The notes under the pieces: model-generated
What the model was told of the DNA's origin: nothing
Databases searched by the model: none
What the model saw: only the letters and a program-made list of their open reading frames with translations
Assembly (NCBI RefSeq): GCF_917563915.1
Contig: NZ_CAKJTI010000003.1
Coordinates: 248,001 to 312,000 of the forward strand
Reading direction: 5' to 3'
DNA from: Bacillus rhizoplanae
GTDB lineage: Bacteria; Bacillota; Bacilli; Bacillales; Bacillaceae_G
Length of the DNA: 64,000 bases
Program-made: the position numbers and the translations under genes
In this document: positions 15,787 through 24,487 of the stretch, piece after piece
Layout: every line of letters starts with the position of its first letter
Numbering within the stretch: the stretch's first letter is position 1

Positions 15787-17139
15787 ATGGAAGCAACTGA
15801 GAATTTAAGAGAAAAACCGATTAAAAGTTTATTTACTTCGTATTTAGTTCCGGCTGTACTTGGAATGGTACTGATGTCGGTGAATATTATGATTGATGCA
15901 GTTATGGTTAGCCGAGGTGTGGGTGCGAATGGTTTGGCAGGAGTGAATGTTGCCGTTCCCGCATTTTCTATCTTTTTCTCGATCTCATTATGGATTGGAA
16001 TGGGCGGAGCAACAATGTATTCTATCGCTTTAGGAGAAAATAAAGTAGAGCGAGCACGTTCTATTTTCACGCAATCTATGACGGTAGCCGTTGCTATTGT
16101 TGGTGTGTTAATGATTATTTGTTTATGGAAAATAGAAGATATAGCTTACTTATTTGGAGCAAATGATGTAATTTTACCGTATTCATTAGATTATCTCCAT
16201 GTATTATTCACATTTGGAATGGTATATGTATTAGAAAATGTTTTGAGTACATTTATACGAAATGATGGAAATCCGAATTTAGCTATGGCAGGTTTAATTA
16301 TCACAGCGGTATTAAACATTGTATTTAATTATATTTTTATCTTCATTCTTGGCTGGGGTGTGACAGGATCAGCATCTGCTACAATTTTATCTGCAGCAAT
16401 TGGCTTTCTTGTACTATTGAGTCATTTCTTTAGAAAAAACAGCATTTTAAAATGGACGAAACTAAAATTAGAGTGGCAAACAATAAAAGAAATTCTCGTG
16501 ATTGGCTTTCCTAGCTTTACAACAGAAATCACAGCGGCGATTGTAACAATAGGTTTTAACGTTACTTTTATTCAATACGCTGGAGAGCAGGGCGTTGCAT
16601 CATTTGCTATGGTAAACAGTATTCATGCCATAACGTTACTTTTATTCTTTGGAGTTGGGGCAGCACTACAACCTATCGCGAGCTTCCATTATGGTGCAAA
16701 TTTATCGGAAAGGTTGAAAGAAGGGTTACAGCTTGCGGTAAAAACAGCTGTTGTACTCGGTGCTATCGCAACAATTATCGGTTTATTCTTTGGGAAATAT
16801 CTTATCGGTTTATTTGACGTTCAATCTGCAGAATTATTAAATATGACGATAACAGGAATCTGTTTATTCTTCACGCAATATGTATTTTTAGGCTATAACA
16901 TTGTATATGGAGAGTATTTTCAATCTGTAAGACAAACAATAAAATCTGCTTTTATTATATTGAGTCGCGGGTTACTGCTTATCATACCTCTTCTGTGGAT
17001 CATGCCGAAATTGTTTGGTGTAAATGGAATATGGCTTGTAATGCCCGTGGCAGAATTATTAACAGCGTGTGTTGTATTTGCAATGAATCGCTTTTCACAT
17101 CCAGTTTCTATACGAGTGTTGGCAGAAAAACATATATAA
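15787..17139 (+). CDS. MATE family efflux transporter
   Basis: A 450-residue membrane protein with 12 predicted helices and two MatE repeats. It should export a cationic or lipophilic compound with sodium or protons. AAAGGAG lies before the ATG. The upstream promoter with a 19-bp spacer and palindrome, plus the adjacent MerR/GyrI-like gene, indicates ligand-induced expression. The first-repeat segment VLMSVNIMIDAVMVSRGVG is typical. The exported compound is unknown. Confidence 0.9.
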   Translation: MEATENLREKPIKSLFTSYLVPAVLGMVLMSVNIMIDAVMVSRGVGANGLAGVNVAVPAFSIFFSISLWIGMGGATMYSIALGENKVERARSIFTQSMTVAVAIVGVLMIICLWKIEDIAYLFGANDVILPYSLDYLHVLFTFGMVYVLENVLSTFIRNDGNPNLAMAGLIITAVLNIVFNYIFIFILGWGVTGSASATILSAAIGFLVLLSHFFRKNSILKWTKLKLEWQTIKEILVIGFPSFTTEITAAIVTIGFNVTFIQYAGEQGVASFAMVNSIHAITLLLFFGVGAALQPIASFHYGANLSERLKEGLQLAVKTAVVLGAIATIIGLFFGKYLIGLFDVQSAELLNMTITGICLFFTQYVFLGYNIVYGEYFQSVRQTIKSAFIILSRGLLLIIPLLWIMPKLFGVNGIWLVMPVAELLTACVVFAMNRFSHPVSIRVLAEKHI

Positions 17140-17144
17140 TGATG

Positions 17145-17178
17145 AAATCCCCTTAATGTGTTAAGGGGATTTTTTGTT
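17145..17178 (+). terminator. Terminator of the MATE gene
   Basis: Perfect stem AAATCCCCTTAA/TTAAGGGGATTT plus T-run. Confidence 0.9.
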
Positions 17179-17410
17179 ATTCATAAACAGGATTCCTACT
17201 TCAAAATTCTAAACAACACAAATAGGAGTCTCATTTTAATCTCAGTACGCTCTATGTAAAAAAATGCATTGGATACATGATTCGATATTCCTACTTGGAG
17301 TAGAAATATTACTTTTAAAGGATAGATTGGGTTGTATTGGAAAAAAGGCTACACAAGTGATTGGAAGAATATTAAGATGAAAAAATAAAGAGAGGGGAGT
17401 ATTTGTAGAA

Positions 17411-17992
17411 ATGCTAAAAAGAAAAAAGTGGATAACGTACGGCATGATTCTTTTGATGATTATAGTTGGCTATATGTGTGTATTACAATATATTATTTAC
17501 AAGCATGGACATATGGAAGCGCCAAATGATGCAGATTATATGATTGTACTTGGTGCGCGTGTGAAAGGAACAGAACCTTCTTATTCTCTGCAATATCGTA
17601 TTGATAAAGCCGCGGAATATTTAAAAACACATCAACAAACAATTGTAATTGTATCTGGTGGTAAAGGAAAAGGAGAGGATATTTCCGAAGCTTTGGCTAT
17701 GAAACGAGGATTGATAAAACAGGGGATTCAAGAAGAACGAATTATAATGGAAGATCGCTCTACAAATACAGATGAAAACATAAAATTTTCAAAATCTCTT
17801 ATTCCAGCAAATAAGAAAAAAGGAATTATCGTAACGAACGATTTTCATATGTATCGTGCAAAAAAGATTGCTGAAAAACAAGGATTGCAGTTAGAGGGAT
17901 TGTCTGCAAGAACACCAAAACCTATTATCATTCAATCTAATGTTCGAGAATATTTAGCAATTACAAAGTATTGGCTCATGAATCAAATATAA
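17411..17992 (+). CDS. YdcF/SanA family (DUF218) membrane-anchored protein
   Basis: A 193-residue protein with a single N-terminal membrane anchor (about 8-30), then an extracytoplasmic DUF218 domain. It carries DYMIVLGARVKG, the IVIVSGGKGKGE loop, EDRSTNTDENIKFS and VTNDFHMYRA, all core DUF218 motifs. The domain is implicated in envelope metabolism or SAM-type ligand binding; the biochemical role is not established. GAGAGGGGAG lies before the ATG. Monocistronic. Confidence 0.85.
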   Translation: MLKRKKWITYGMILLMIIVGYMCVLQYIIYKHGHMEAPNDADYMIVLGARVKGTEPSYSLQYRIDKAAEYLKTHQQTIVIVSGGKGKGEDISEALAMKRGLIKQGIQEERIIMEDRSTNTDENIKFSKSLIPANKKKGIIVTNDFHMYRAKKIAEKQGLQLEGLSARTPKPIIIQSNVREYLAITKYWLMNQI

Positions 17993-18104
17993 CGAGAAAT
18001 CTTACAAAACTGTAATTTAGCTGAAAGGTAAAACGATAGTTTCTAAAGTTTTGGAATGGCATAATAAAAGTAACAAAAACAACAAAACTTTAGAGGTGAA
18101 TCGT

Positions 18105-18422
18105 ATGAAAAGCAATAATATTTTATCTTCATTATGTTATTTTAGTATTTTCTTTGCACCGTTCCTATTTCCAATTATCGTCTATTTTATTGCCGAAGGT
18201 GACGTGAAATATCATGCAAAAAAAGCACTATGGACGCACATAATTCCATTCATTATCTTATTTGGAGGCTTTGCTCTTTCGGGGGCAGTTGGTATTGGTA
18301 TGGGAGACGCTGCAAGTATTGGTGTTGGTGTGATTGTAACCTATGTCATTTGTGCAGTTGTAGGAATTTATTATTGTGTTTGGAATATTGTAAAAGGTGT
18401 GAAGGTGTTGAAAGCAGCTTAA
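18105..18422 (+). CDS. DUF4870 family small membrane protein
   Basis: A 105-residue protein with three or four hydrophobic segments. The conserved FFAPFLFPIIVYFIA and DVKYHAKKALWTHI segments match DUF4870. ATG at 18105 follows AGAGGTG. Function unknown. A terminator follows immediately, so it is a single-gene unit. Confidence 0.85.
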   Translation: MKSNNILSSLCYFSIFFAPFLFPIIVYFIAEGDVKYHAKKALWTHIIPFIILFGGFALSGAVGIGMGDAASIGVGVIVTYVICAVVGIYYCVWNIVKGVKVLKAA

Positions 18423-18432
18423 TTATGTATGA

Positions 18433-18464
18433 AAGGATCAATCAAATAAGATTGGTCCTTTTTG
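18433..18464 (+). terminator. Terminator of the DUF4870 gene
   Basis: Stem AAGGATCAAT/ATTGGTCCTT, then TTTTG. Confidence 0.85.
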
Positions 18465-18552
18465 TGTATCATTTTGTTATAAGCATATCGTTTGTCTGTA
18501 TGCGAAAAATGTGTTAATTATTGAGTATTCAGACTACAGGAGGCGGGATGTT

Positions 18553-19287
18553 ATGAATGAAATTATACATAAAATGGAACAACACGTATCAGTCCGTAAG
18601 TATAAGAAAGAATCGATTCCAAAGAATATAATCGAAAGAATGATTGAAGCAGCACAGCATGCGGCATCATCACATTTTGTGCAAGCATATTCAGTTGTCT
18701 ATGTAACAGATGAAGCATTGAAAGAACAACTAGCGGAGCTATCTGGAAATCGTCACGTGAAAAGTTGCGCGGCATTCTTTGTTTGCTGCGCAGATTTAAA
18801 GCGATTAGAAATTGCATGCGAGAAGCATGGAACAGAAATTAAATCTGATACAACAGAAAATTTTATTGTGGCAACGGTAGATGCTGCCCTCTTTGCTCAA
18901 AATTTAGCGCTTGCTGCTGAATCCCTTGGATACGGTATTTGTTATATTGGCGGAATTCGTAATAACCCAGAGCAAGTAAGTGCATTGTTACATTTACCAG
19001 AGAAAGTATATCCAGTCTTTGGAATGACAATTGGTGTACCAGATGAAAATCATGGAGTGAAACCTCGCTTACCAGTTGGAGCTATTTTACATGAAAATGT
19101 ATACGATGAGAAAAAATATAATGAATTATTAGATGAATATGATCACACGACAAACCAGTATTATAAGGAAAGATTGACAAATCAAAAGGATGTGACATGG
19201 ACTGGTTCAATGAGTACGTTCATGTCGCAGGAGAAGCGATTGCATATGAAAGAGTTTTTAGTTAAAAAAGGATTTAATAAAAAATAA
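18553..19287 (+). CDS. NADPH-dependent FMN nitroreductase (NfsA/NfrA type)
   Basis: A 244-residue flavoprotein of the nitroreductase superfamily. It has the N-terminal HVSVRKYKKESIP (FMN phosphate-binding Arg), AAQHAASSHFVQAY and the LAAESLGYGICYIGGIRN motif typical of the NfsA/NfrA branch. It likely reduces FMN, quinones or nitro compounds using NADPH. AGGAGG lies 9 nt before ATG 18553. The TAA stop coincides with the ATAAA boundary of a bcr1-like repeat. Confidence 0.9.
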   Translation: MNEIIHKMEQHVSVRKYKKESIPKNIIERMIEAAQHAASSHFVQAYSVVYVTDEALKEQLAELSGNRHVKSCAAFFVCCADLKRLEIACEKHGTEIKSDTTENFIVATVDAALFAQNLALAAESLGYGICYIGGIRNNPEQVSALLHLPEKVYPVFGMTIGVPDENHGVKPRLPVGAILHENVYDEKKYNELLDEYDHTTNQYYKERLTNQKDVTWTGSMSTFMSQEKRLHMKEFLVKKGFNKK

Positions 19288-19430
19288 AGTGAAACTTCCA
19301 TCAGTGGGGGGGCTTCATTCCCCACTGATGGAAAGCTCTCACCAATCGGGCTTTTACGGGCAGTTACCCCCACCTCGATTTTCTCTGAATCTCGAGGTGG
19401 GGGTCTTATTGCCCGTTAATGTGGGATAAT
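19284..19430 (-). repeat. bcr1-like repeat, near full length
   Basis: Begins ATAAAGTGAAACTTCC, has both hairpins (the second perfect: TCAGTGGGG/CCCCACTGA) and ends GTGGGATAAT, a slightly degraded boundary. Confidence 0.88.
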
Positions 19431-19436
19431 GTAGAA

Positions 19437-19465
19437 AAAGCGGCTACTACATATGCCGCTTTTTT
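19437..19465. terminator. Bidirectional terminator
   Basis: Stem AAAGCGGC/GCCGCTTT with A/T-rich flanks on both sides; it lies past the stop of the leftward HD-domain gene. Confidence 0.75.
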
Positions 19466-19485
19466 TAACGTATTTTGTAACCTTT

Positions 19486-20088
19486 CTACTGTTTACAAGC
19501 CTCTACATCAATCCCAGCAGCAATTAATTTCTTTTCCCCTTCTTGCTCAATAATCTTTTGTAATTTTGATAAGAACGAATCAAAATCTGTATGCTGTGCA
19601 ACTTGGAATGTCATTTTATGTTCAATTGGAAGCCATGTATCAATGTCTGCCTCATTATGCTGGATTTTTACTTCTAGTTTATCTAGAGCGTTCGCTACTT
19701 TTGCTTCATATGTTTCTTTTTCTTCAAACTCCATCCATAGGTCATATAATTCTTCTCCAAGTGGACCGGATAGTGTATGTTTAATATTCAGGATTGCTTG
19801 CTGTTCGTTTTCTTGTTTTTTTCGCTTTAATTCTTCACTATTCATTGTATCAAACGCAGGAATATCACCAGCTTCAGCTTCGACCAAATCGTGAATAATC
19901 ACCATTTTAAGTAACTTTTCTACATTCACTTCTTTATCTAAATAAGGCTGAACGAGGATAGCCATAAGTGACATACGCCATGTATGCTCTGCTACACTCT
20001 CTTGACGGCCGTTTGAAAGCCAGCTGTGCCGCATTTCATATTTTAGTTTTTCTGCTAGTGCAATGATTTTTAAAATACTATGTTCCAT
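19486..20088 (-). CDS. HD-domain phosphohydrolase (YfbR-like 5'-nucleotidase type)
   Basis: A 200-residue HD-superfamily protein. The metal ligands are His35 (SVAEHTWRMS), His66-Asp67 (VIIHDLVE) and a later Asp in ANALDKLEV, with the YfbR-type EAEAGDIPAFD segment between. YfbR relatives dephosphorylate deoxynucleoside monophosphates, but substrate choice in Bacillus homologues is untested here. GGGGG precedes the ATG. Single gene. Confidence 0.85.
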   Translation of the reverse strand: MEHSILKIIALAEKLKYEMRHSWLSNGRQESVAEHTWRMSLMAILVQPYLDKEVNVEKLLKMVIIHDLVEAEAGDIPAFDTMNSEELKRKKQENEQQAILNIKHTLSGPLGEELYDLWMEFEEKETYEAKVANALDKLEVKIQHNEADIDTWLPIEHKMTFQVAQHTDFDSFLSKLQKIIEQEGEKKLIAAGIDVEACKQ

Positions 20089-20133
20089 ATAAATCCCCCT
20101 TTATATATTTCAATCTTAATACGAAAATGAAAT

Positions 20134-20594
20134 GTGTCAATTTATGGATCTATATTTACAAAGTTTGATGAAACAGCAAGCAGTGGTGAATTACTAAAAA
20201 TTCCAGTTGTTTCATCTGCACCAATTGTATTTATAACAGATGGTCAAGATTTTACACAGCATATGCATATTGCAACAGCTGAACATTTAGCAAAACAAAT
20301 GAAGCGGTGCAGCAAAATATCGCGCGTCTACAAACAAAATCAGTTGATGCAAATATGAAAGCACGTCTTATGAAGCATGAAGACAAGAGCTTTACAATAG
20401 ATGGAACAAATATCGCTAATTTGCCAAATGGAACAGCAGTTGTTCACAATTATATGTTAGAAAACTCAAATGTTGATATGACGAAAGAAATGACCGATCT
20501 TATGACAAACCAAAAGATGGTTCAAGCATCGCAGCGTGTCATGACAACATTTGATAAAGTGTACAATAAAGTATCCAATGAATTATTAAGATAA
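20134..20594 (+). pseudogene. Frameshifted remnant of a flagellar rod/hook-like protein
   Basis: Two overlapping frames join at about 20300. The first ends ...ATAEHLAKQM, and the second continues AVQQNIARLQTKSVDAN and ends MLENSNVDMTKEMTDLM...ASQRVMTTFDKVYNK. The C-terminal part has the pattern of the flagellar basal-body/hook C-terminal domain (ENSNVD..KEM..LM..Q). A one-base deletion near 20297-20303 would explain the break. The N-terminal start is weak and much of a normal rod protein is missing. No other flagellar genes are near, so it is an orphan decayed gene. Confidence 0.55.
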
Positions 20595-20614
20595 AGAAAT
20601 GCTCGAAGAGGGCA

Positions 20615-21301
20615 ATGAAATTAAATATTGAAAGAGTTGTATTTATTGGACGTACGTTTGATGAGTATTGTGATATGTTCCAATTGCGTGATGAGGACAT
20701 ACAAAATGAAAAAATATTAGATTGCCCAGCGGGTGCTTGTTCATTTACTGCAGTCGCAAATGCAAAGGGCGGCGACGTAACATCCTGTGATATTGTATAC
20801 CAATTTGGTCAGAAAGATTTATATGAAAAAGGGCTGCAAGATGTGACACATACGATGGAACATATGGAAAAAGCAAAAGATAATTATATATGGAATTATT
20901 TTTCTAGTGGAGAAGATTTAAAGAAGCACCGCTTAGAAGCACTGCAAGTTTGTGCAGCTGACATGAAAAAAAATCCAGAGAGATACATATATGCAACATT
21001 GCCAAAGCTGCCATTTCAAGATGAAGAGTTTGATACGGTTGTATCAGCACATTTTTTATTCATGTATAGTGATAGTTTCGATTATGAGTTCCATGTTGAT
21101 ACGGTTACAGAGTTGCTCCGTGTTGTGAAAAAAGAAATAAGAATTTTCCCATGTATCGATTTAAAAGGTGAACGATATGAATTTTTAGATGAGCTCATAG
21201 AATACTTACGAAATAAAGGATGCGAAGTAGCAGAAGTACAAGTTCCTTATGAGTTTCAAAAAAATGGGGATACAATGCTGCAAATTAAGAAGGGCTGTTA
21301 G
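20615..21301 (+). CDS. SAM-dependent methyltransferase-like protein
   Basis: A 228-residue class I methyltransferase-type fold. Motif I is ILDCPAGACSF (about 35-45), an acidic residue follows in DVTSCDIVY, and EFDTVVSAHFLF acts as motif IV. The substrate is unknown. A GAGG-containing weak SD precedes the ATG, which lies 21 nt after the flagellar remnant, and a strong terminator follows. Motif I is somewhat atypical (CPAGAC instead of GxGxG), so the catalytic status is open. Confidence 0.75.
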   Translation: MKLNIERVVFIGRTFDEYCDMFQLRDEDIQNEKILDCPAGACSFTAVANAKGGDVTSCDIVYQFGQKDLYEKGLQDVTHTMEHMEKAKDNYIWNYFSSGEDLKKHRLEALQVCAADMKKNPERYIYATLPKLPFQDEEFDTVVSAHFLFMYSDSFDYEFHVDTVTELLRVVKKEIRIFPCIDLKGERYEFLDELIEYLRNKGCEVAEVQVPYEFQKNGDTMLQIKKGC

Positions 21302-21314
21302 TATAAGTATAAAA

Positions 21315-21347
21315 AAAGATGACTTTTAAAGTCGTCTTTTTTTGTTT
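21315..21347 (+). terminator. Terminator
   Basis: Stem AAAGATGACTTT/AAAGTCGTCTTT (one mismatch or G-U) and T-run. Confidence 0.85.
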
Positions 21348-21435
21348 ATTTAAAATTCAGAATATTATTGACTCAATTGAATTTTCTTTTTATATTAGTA
21401 GGTATAATCATAACTACTAAAGGGGAATGAGATTG

Positions 21436-21713
21436 TGAAAGAGTTGTAAAAGTTTGGTTTTTCTCAATATGAATGCAACGCTTATATCGGTTTATCCCGC
21501 ACTAACGGGCAGTAAGACTCCCACCTCAAGATTCTGAGAAAATAAAGAAGATAGGTGGGAGATAACTGCCCGTAAGAGCCTGATTGGTTCAACTAACCAT
21601 CAGTGGGGGAGGAAGAAAAACCCCCCACTGATGGAAGTTTCACTTTATTAGGTGAGCTGTTTTCTTACAAAAGGGTGAAGGGGGAGTTAGGGTGGAACGA
21701 GCAGCGGTATTAG
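21436..21713 (+). pseudogene. Remnant of a TrmB-type regulator interrupted by a bcr1-like repeat
   Basis: From 21436 the frame reads VKEL-stop-KFGFSQYECNAYIGL, the start of a TrmB winged-helix protein (compare LGFSxYEAKAYLALL). The bcr1-like element then interrupts it at TTTAT 21491. Joining the two flanks over one TTTAT continues the frame as LLGELFSYKRVKG. An in-frame stop and loss of the rest of the gene show it is dead. It lies directly before azlC, whose regulator it may have been. Confidence 0.55.
21491..21648 (+). repeat. bcr1-like repeat, full length, inside a gene remnant
   Basis: Bounded by TTTAT at 21491-21495 and 21644-21648, with both hairpins intact. It disrupts the TrmB-like remnant and shows a TTTAT target footprint. 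Confidence 0.92.
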
Positions 21714-22411
21714 AGTCGCAAGATGAAACGTTTATGCAGGGTGTGAAAGATTGTTTACCAACAGTTCTCGGTTATTTAAGCATTGGCGTTGCTTCAGGTG
21801 TTATTGAGAAAACAGCTGGATTCTCAATAACAGAAATTGCACTTATTTCATTACTGATTTATGCTGGCTCGGCACAGTTTATTATGGCTGGAATGTTTGT
21901 AGCGGGTGCACCAGCTTCTACTATTATTTTTACCGTTTTCTTTGTGAATCTAAGACATTTTTTAATGAGCGCAGTATTAGCTCCATACTTAAAAAAGGTA
22001 TCAATTTGGAAAAATATAGTGATTGGCTCGCAAATTACTGATGAAACATTTGGCGTTGCAGCCCAGCATGTAACAGGAAAACAATATGTAAGTGAAAAAT
22101 GGATGCTCGGTTTAAATGTGACAGGTTATGTAAATTGGGTAATAGCAAATATTATTGGAGGTATTTTGGCAGATTGGATACCAGACCCGCATACATACGG
22201 GATGGATTATGCACTTCCAGCGATGTTTATCGGATTGTTTGTTTTGCAACTTATGAATAGTCGTCCAAAGTTATTTGTTCATCTTTGCGTTGCCATTTCC
22301 TCAATTATGATTGCATTTCTTGCTCATTTCTTTGTATCAAATAGTGTTGCTGTTATTGTTGCAACACTTGCAGCAGCAACAATTGGGACGGTGATTGAAA
22401 AATGGAAGTAA
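21692..22411 (+). CDS. azlC: Branched-chain amino acid exporter subunit AzlC
   Basis: A 239-residue membrane protein with the AzlC signature: DCLPTVLGYLSIGVASGV near the N-terminus, IYAGSAQFI and FFVNLRHFLMSA. With AzlD it forms a two-subunit exporter of branched-chain amino acids or azaleucine. GTG start with GGGGGAG upstream. It overlaps azlD by 10 nt. The sequence just upstream holds a repeat insertion and a dead TrmB-like gene. Confidence 0.92.
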   Translation: MERAAVLESQDETFMQGVKDCLPTVLGYLSIGVASGVIEKTAGFSITEIALISLLIYAGSAQFIMAGMFVAGAPASTIIFTVFFVNLRHFLMSAVLAPYLKKVSIWKNIVIGSQITDETFGVAAQHVTGKQYVSEKWMLGLNVTGYVNWVIANIIGGILADWIPDPHTYGMDYALPAMFIGLFVLQLMNSRPKLFVHLCVAISSIMIAFLAHFFVSNSVAVIVATLAAATIGTVIEKWK

Positions 22412-22719
22412 GATGGGATGTATTACTTGTTGTACTTGGATCTGCAATCGTCACATTGCTTCCGAGAGTAGTGCCACTGCTTGTATTAAGTAAAGTAGAA
22501 ATTCCAGAATGGGGGTTAAGATGGCTAAATTATATTCCAATTGCAATATTGGCTGCATTGTTAGCACAAACATTATTTATGAACGAAACGATGCAAGTGG
22601 ATTATTTATTAGCGGCTATTCCGACGTTCCTTGTTGCAATTTTTACACGGAGCTTATTAGGTGCAGTACTAACGGGAGTTATTGTAATGTTTTTGTTACG
22701 TTTATTTCTCCCATTTTAA
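22402..22719 (+). CDS. azlD: Branched-chain amino acid exporter small subunit AzlD
   Basis: A 105-residue protein with three or four membrane helices and the AzlD motif IVTLLPRVVPLLVLSK plus RWLNYIPIAILAALL. It is the obligate partner of AzlC; the 10-nt overlap implies coupled translation and equal amounts. Confidence 0.92.
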   Translation: MEVRWDVLLVVLGSAIVTLLPRVVPLLVLSKVEIPEWGLRWLNYIPIAILAALLAQTLFMNETMQVDYLLAAIPTFLVAIFTRSLLGAVLTGVIVMFLLRLFLPF

Positions 22720-22757
22720 TGGGGGTTAAGAAAACGATTGGTAGGGCTTGAGTAAAT

Positions 22758-22788
22758 AAAATCCTCACTGATGAAAGTTTCATTTTTT
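22758..22788 (+). repeat. bcr1-like repeat, right-end remnant
   Basis: ATCCTCACTGATGAAAGTTTC matches the right end of the family; the remainder is gone. Confidence 0.5.
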
Positions 22789-22853
22789 GTAACAAGGATT
22801 ATCTCATATTGCATCGAACTTTGTAATATAACGATTACAAAAGGGGTGGTGCC

Positions 22854-23066
22854 ATGTTTATTTTAACAATTGGTGTTGTTATGTTTACAATGTTTTTATT
22901 TTTTATTATTGGGCTTACAACATATACAATGTTTGTTCAAAAAGTGACGCCTCAAATTTACTACACACCGTTTGAATCAATTACTGCACAATCACCTGTA
23001 GAGTTTCATGAGGAGCAGGAAGATAGGGAAGAAAGTGCGGATGTGGGTAAGGATAAAGATAGATAA
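22854..23066 (+). CDS. DUF3951 small membrane protein
   Basis: A 70-residue protein with one strong N-terminal membrane helix, then MFVQKVTPQIYYTPFESITAQ and VEFHEEQ, the DUF3951 pattern, and a highly charged tail. AAAGGGGTGG lies before the ATG. Function unknown. It is followed 30 nt later by another small membrane-anchored protein, so the two may be co-transcribed. Confidence 0.82.
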   Translation: MFILTIGVVMFTMFLFFIIGLTTYTMFVQKVTPQIYYTPFESITAQSPVEFHEEQEDREESADVGKDKDR

Positions 23067-23095
23067 AAAGTAATTTTGGTTGAAGGGGAAAAGAA

Positions 23096-23389
23096 ATGAA
23101 GAAGTCGAAGGTAGCTAATATTACTGCTATTGTAACAATTTTTATCGTGCTAGGAATCTCTATTTTCTCACCTTACAATTATTTGAAACATGTTCATGCA
23201 GAAGGAATTTTGCAAGAACAAGGAATAAAAGAAGAATTTGAAGATAAAAACGTACAGAGTGTTACATATAAAGGCGATAATACTTATATTGTTAAAACAG
23301 ATACGAAAGAATATGTTGTAATTCAAGAATATTACACACTTATGAATTATAAATGGAAGATATACGCGCTTGAGAAAACATGGGAATAA
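23096..23389 (+). CDS. Small membrane-anchored hypothetical protein
   Basis: A 97-residue protein with an N-terminal signal anchor (about 7-27) and an extracytoplasmic domain rich in charged residues and beta-prone stretches (VTYKGDNTYIVKTDTKEYVV). The family is not recognised. GAAGGGGAAAAG precedes the ATG. A shared bidirectional terminator follows. Confidence 0.7.
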   Translation: MKKSKVANITAIVTIFIVLGISIFSPYNYLKHVHAEGILQEQGIKEEFEDKNVQSVTYKGDNTYIVKTDTKEYVVIQEYYTLMNYKWKIYALEKTWE

Positions 23390-23402
23390 ACGAAAAATAA
23401 AT

Positions 23403-23439
23403 ATAACAGAGGAGTAGGAGTTACTTCTCTGTTATGTTT
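23403..23439. terminator. Bidirectional terminator
   Basis: Stem ATAACAGAG/CTCTGTTAT with further pairing inside. It lies between convergent genes and contains the stop codon of the leftward one. Confidence 0.75.
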
Positions 23440-24020
23440 TGAAGAAAAGAATTTATCATCTGATACCCTTGATCCGCAGCTTCCTCGTTGTATTTTGCAG
23501 AAAATGGATCAAGAAACCCGTGTTCTCCGTTAAGCTGTTTTATGTTTACAAGTGGTTGCCCTTTACTTTGTAAATTATTAATTAAAGCAGAAACTGAAAA
23601 ACTAGTTTCGTTTGAAGGGAATAATAATAATGTAGGGCATGTCGGCACAATGTTTGTGTAATCACGAATACGTGAACCATAGCATCCGATAACAAAATCA
23701 ATTTTATGATCTTCACTACATAACCAGGCAAGCGTTGCACCAACGCTAAACCCGAGAATTCCCACATGCATATAGTTATTTCGTAGTTCAGCGAGCATAT
23801 CTTCAATATGTTGTATCCCCTGTTGAAATCCAACGTTCTTGAGAAAATGTGAATATGCCTCTGTTTCCTCATCGTAATGAAAAGGAGAGGAGCGATGTAA
23901 TAAATTTGGACAAATAACATCTATAGTCGAAGAGGAAAATGTGTGAATGACATGCTTCATATGTTGGTTGATTCCATATATTTCGTGCAGAAGTAGAAGA
24001 GCAGTTTTCGGTTTTATCAT
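23421..24020 (-). CDS. Dienelactone hydrolase-family alpha/beta hydrolase
   Basis: A 199-residue protein of the DLH branch. It has LLLHEIYGIN near the N-terminus (the conserved Glu), the nucleophile elbow GFSVG with Ser instead of the Cys of true dienelactone hydrolases, and GEHGF with the catalytic His. The likely function is hydrolysis of an ester or lactone, substrate unknown. The stop lies 3 nt after the next gene's start region; it is co-transcribed with the monooxygenase-like gene upstream. Confidence 0.85.
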   Translation of the reverse strand: MIKPKTALLLLHEIYGINQHMKHVIHTFSSSTIDVICPNLLHRSSPFHYDEETEAYSHFLKNVGFQQGIQHIEDMLAELRNNYMHVGILGFSVGATLAWLCSEDHKIDFVIGCYGSRIRDYTNIVPTCPTLLLFPSNETSFSVSALINNLQSKGQPLVNIKQLNGEHGFLDPFSAKYNEEAADQGYQMINSFLQNITEK

Positions 24021-24023
24021 TTA

Positions 24024-24341
24024 CTATTCTCCTTTTGTAGTACGGTACTCTCTTTCAACAAGGCAAATTCTTGTATGAAATTGTTCATACCATTGTTCTC
24101 GTCCTCTTTTTCTAGCAATCGTATGGGCTGCATGTTCTTTCCATTGTTGAATAGCTTCAAGTGATTCCCAGTACGAAATGGTAATACCAAAGCCAGTTTC
24201 ATCGCGTACACTTTCAACATCGACAAATCCAGGTTGCTGCTTTGCTAACTTTACCATTTCATCTGCAACGATTTCGTAATCATCTGTTTCAGTTGAGAGT
24301 TGAGAAGTGAAAATAACCGCGTAGTATGGTGCTTTGTTCAT
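24024..24341 (-). CDS. Antibiotic biosynthesis monooxygenase (ABM) domain protein
   Basis: A 105-residue ferredoxin-like fold protein with YYAVIFTSQLS, PGFVDVESVRDETGFGITISYW and WKEHAAHTIARKRGRE, the ABM pattern. Such proteins are cofactorless oxygenases or structural relatives; a specific role is not evident. AAGGAGAA upstream supports the ATG. It forms a two-gene unit with the DLH-type hydrolase. Confidence 0.87.
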   Translation of the reverse strand: MNKAPYYAVIFTSQLSTETDDYEIVADEMVKLAKQQPGFVDVESVRDETGFGITISYWESLEAIQQWKEHAAHTIARKRGREQWYEQFHTRICLVEREYRTTKGE

Positions 24342-24487
24342 TTTGTTTTCTCCTTGCTATAAATTTTTTCTTTTTAGTTTATCATGAAAACTGAATAGTG
24401 TGTCATTTAATGCGTATTTTAATTTCATTTACCGAATTGAATTTAATATGAAAAAATTCATGAAAAACCAAAAATAGTCTCGTTAAA

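Noticed and set aside
18230-18517. 95-codon rightward frame overlapping the DUF4870 gene
   Set aside because: It is in another frame of a gene with a good SD and family match and crosses that gene's terminator.
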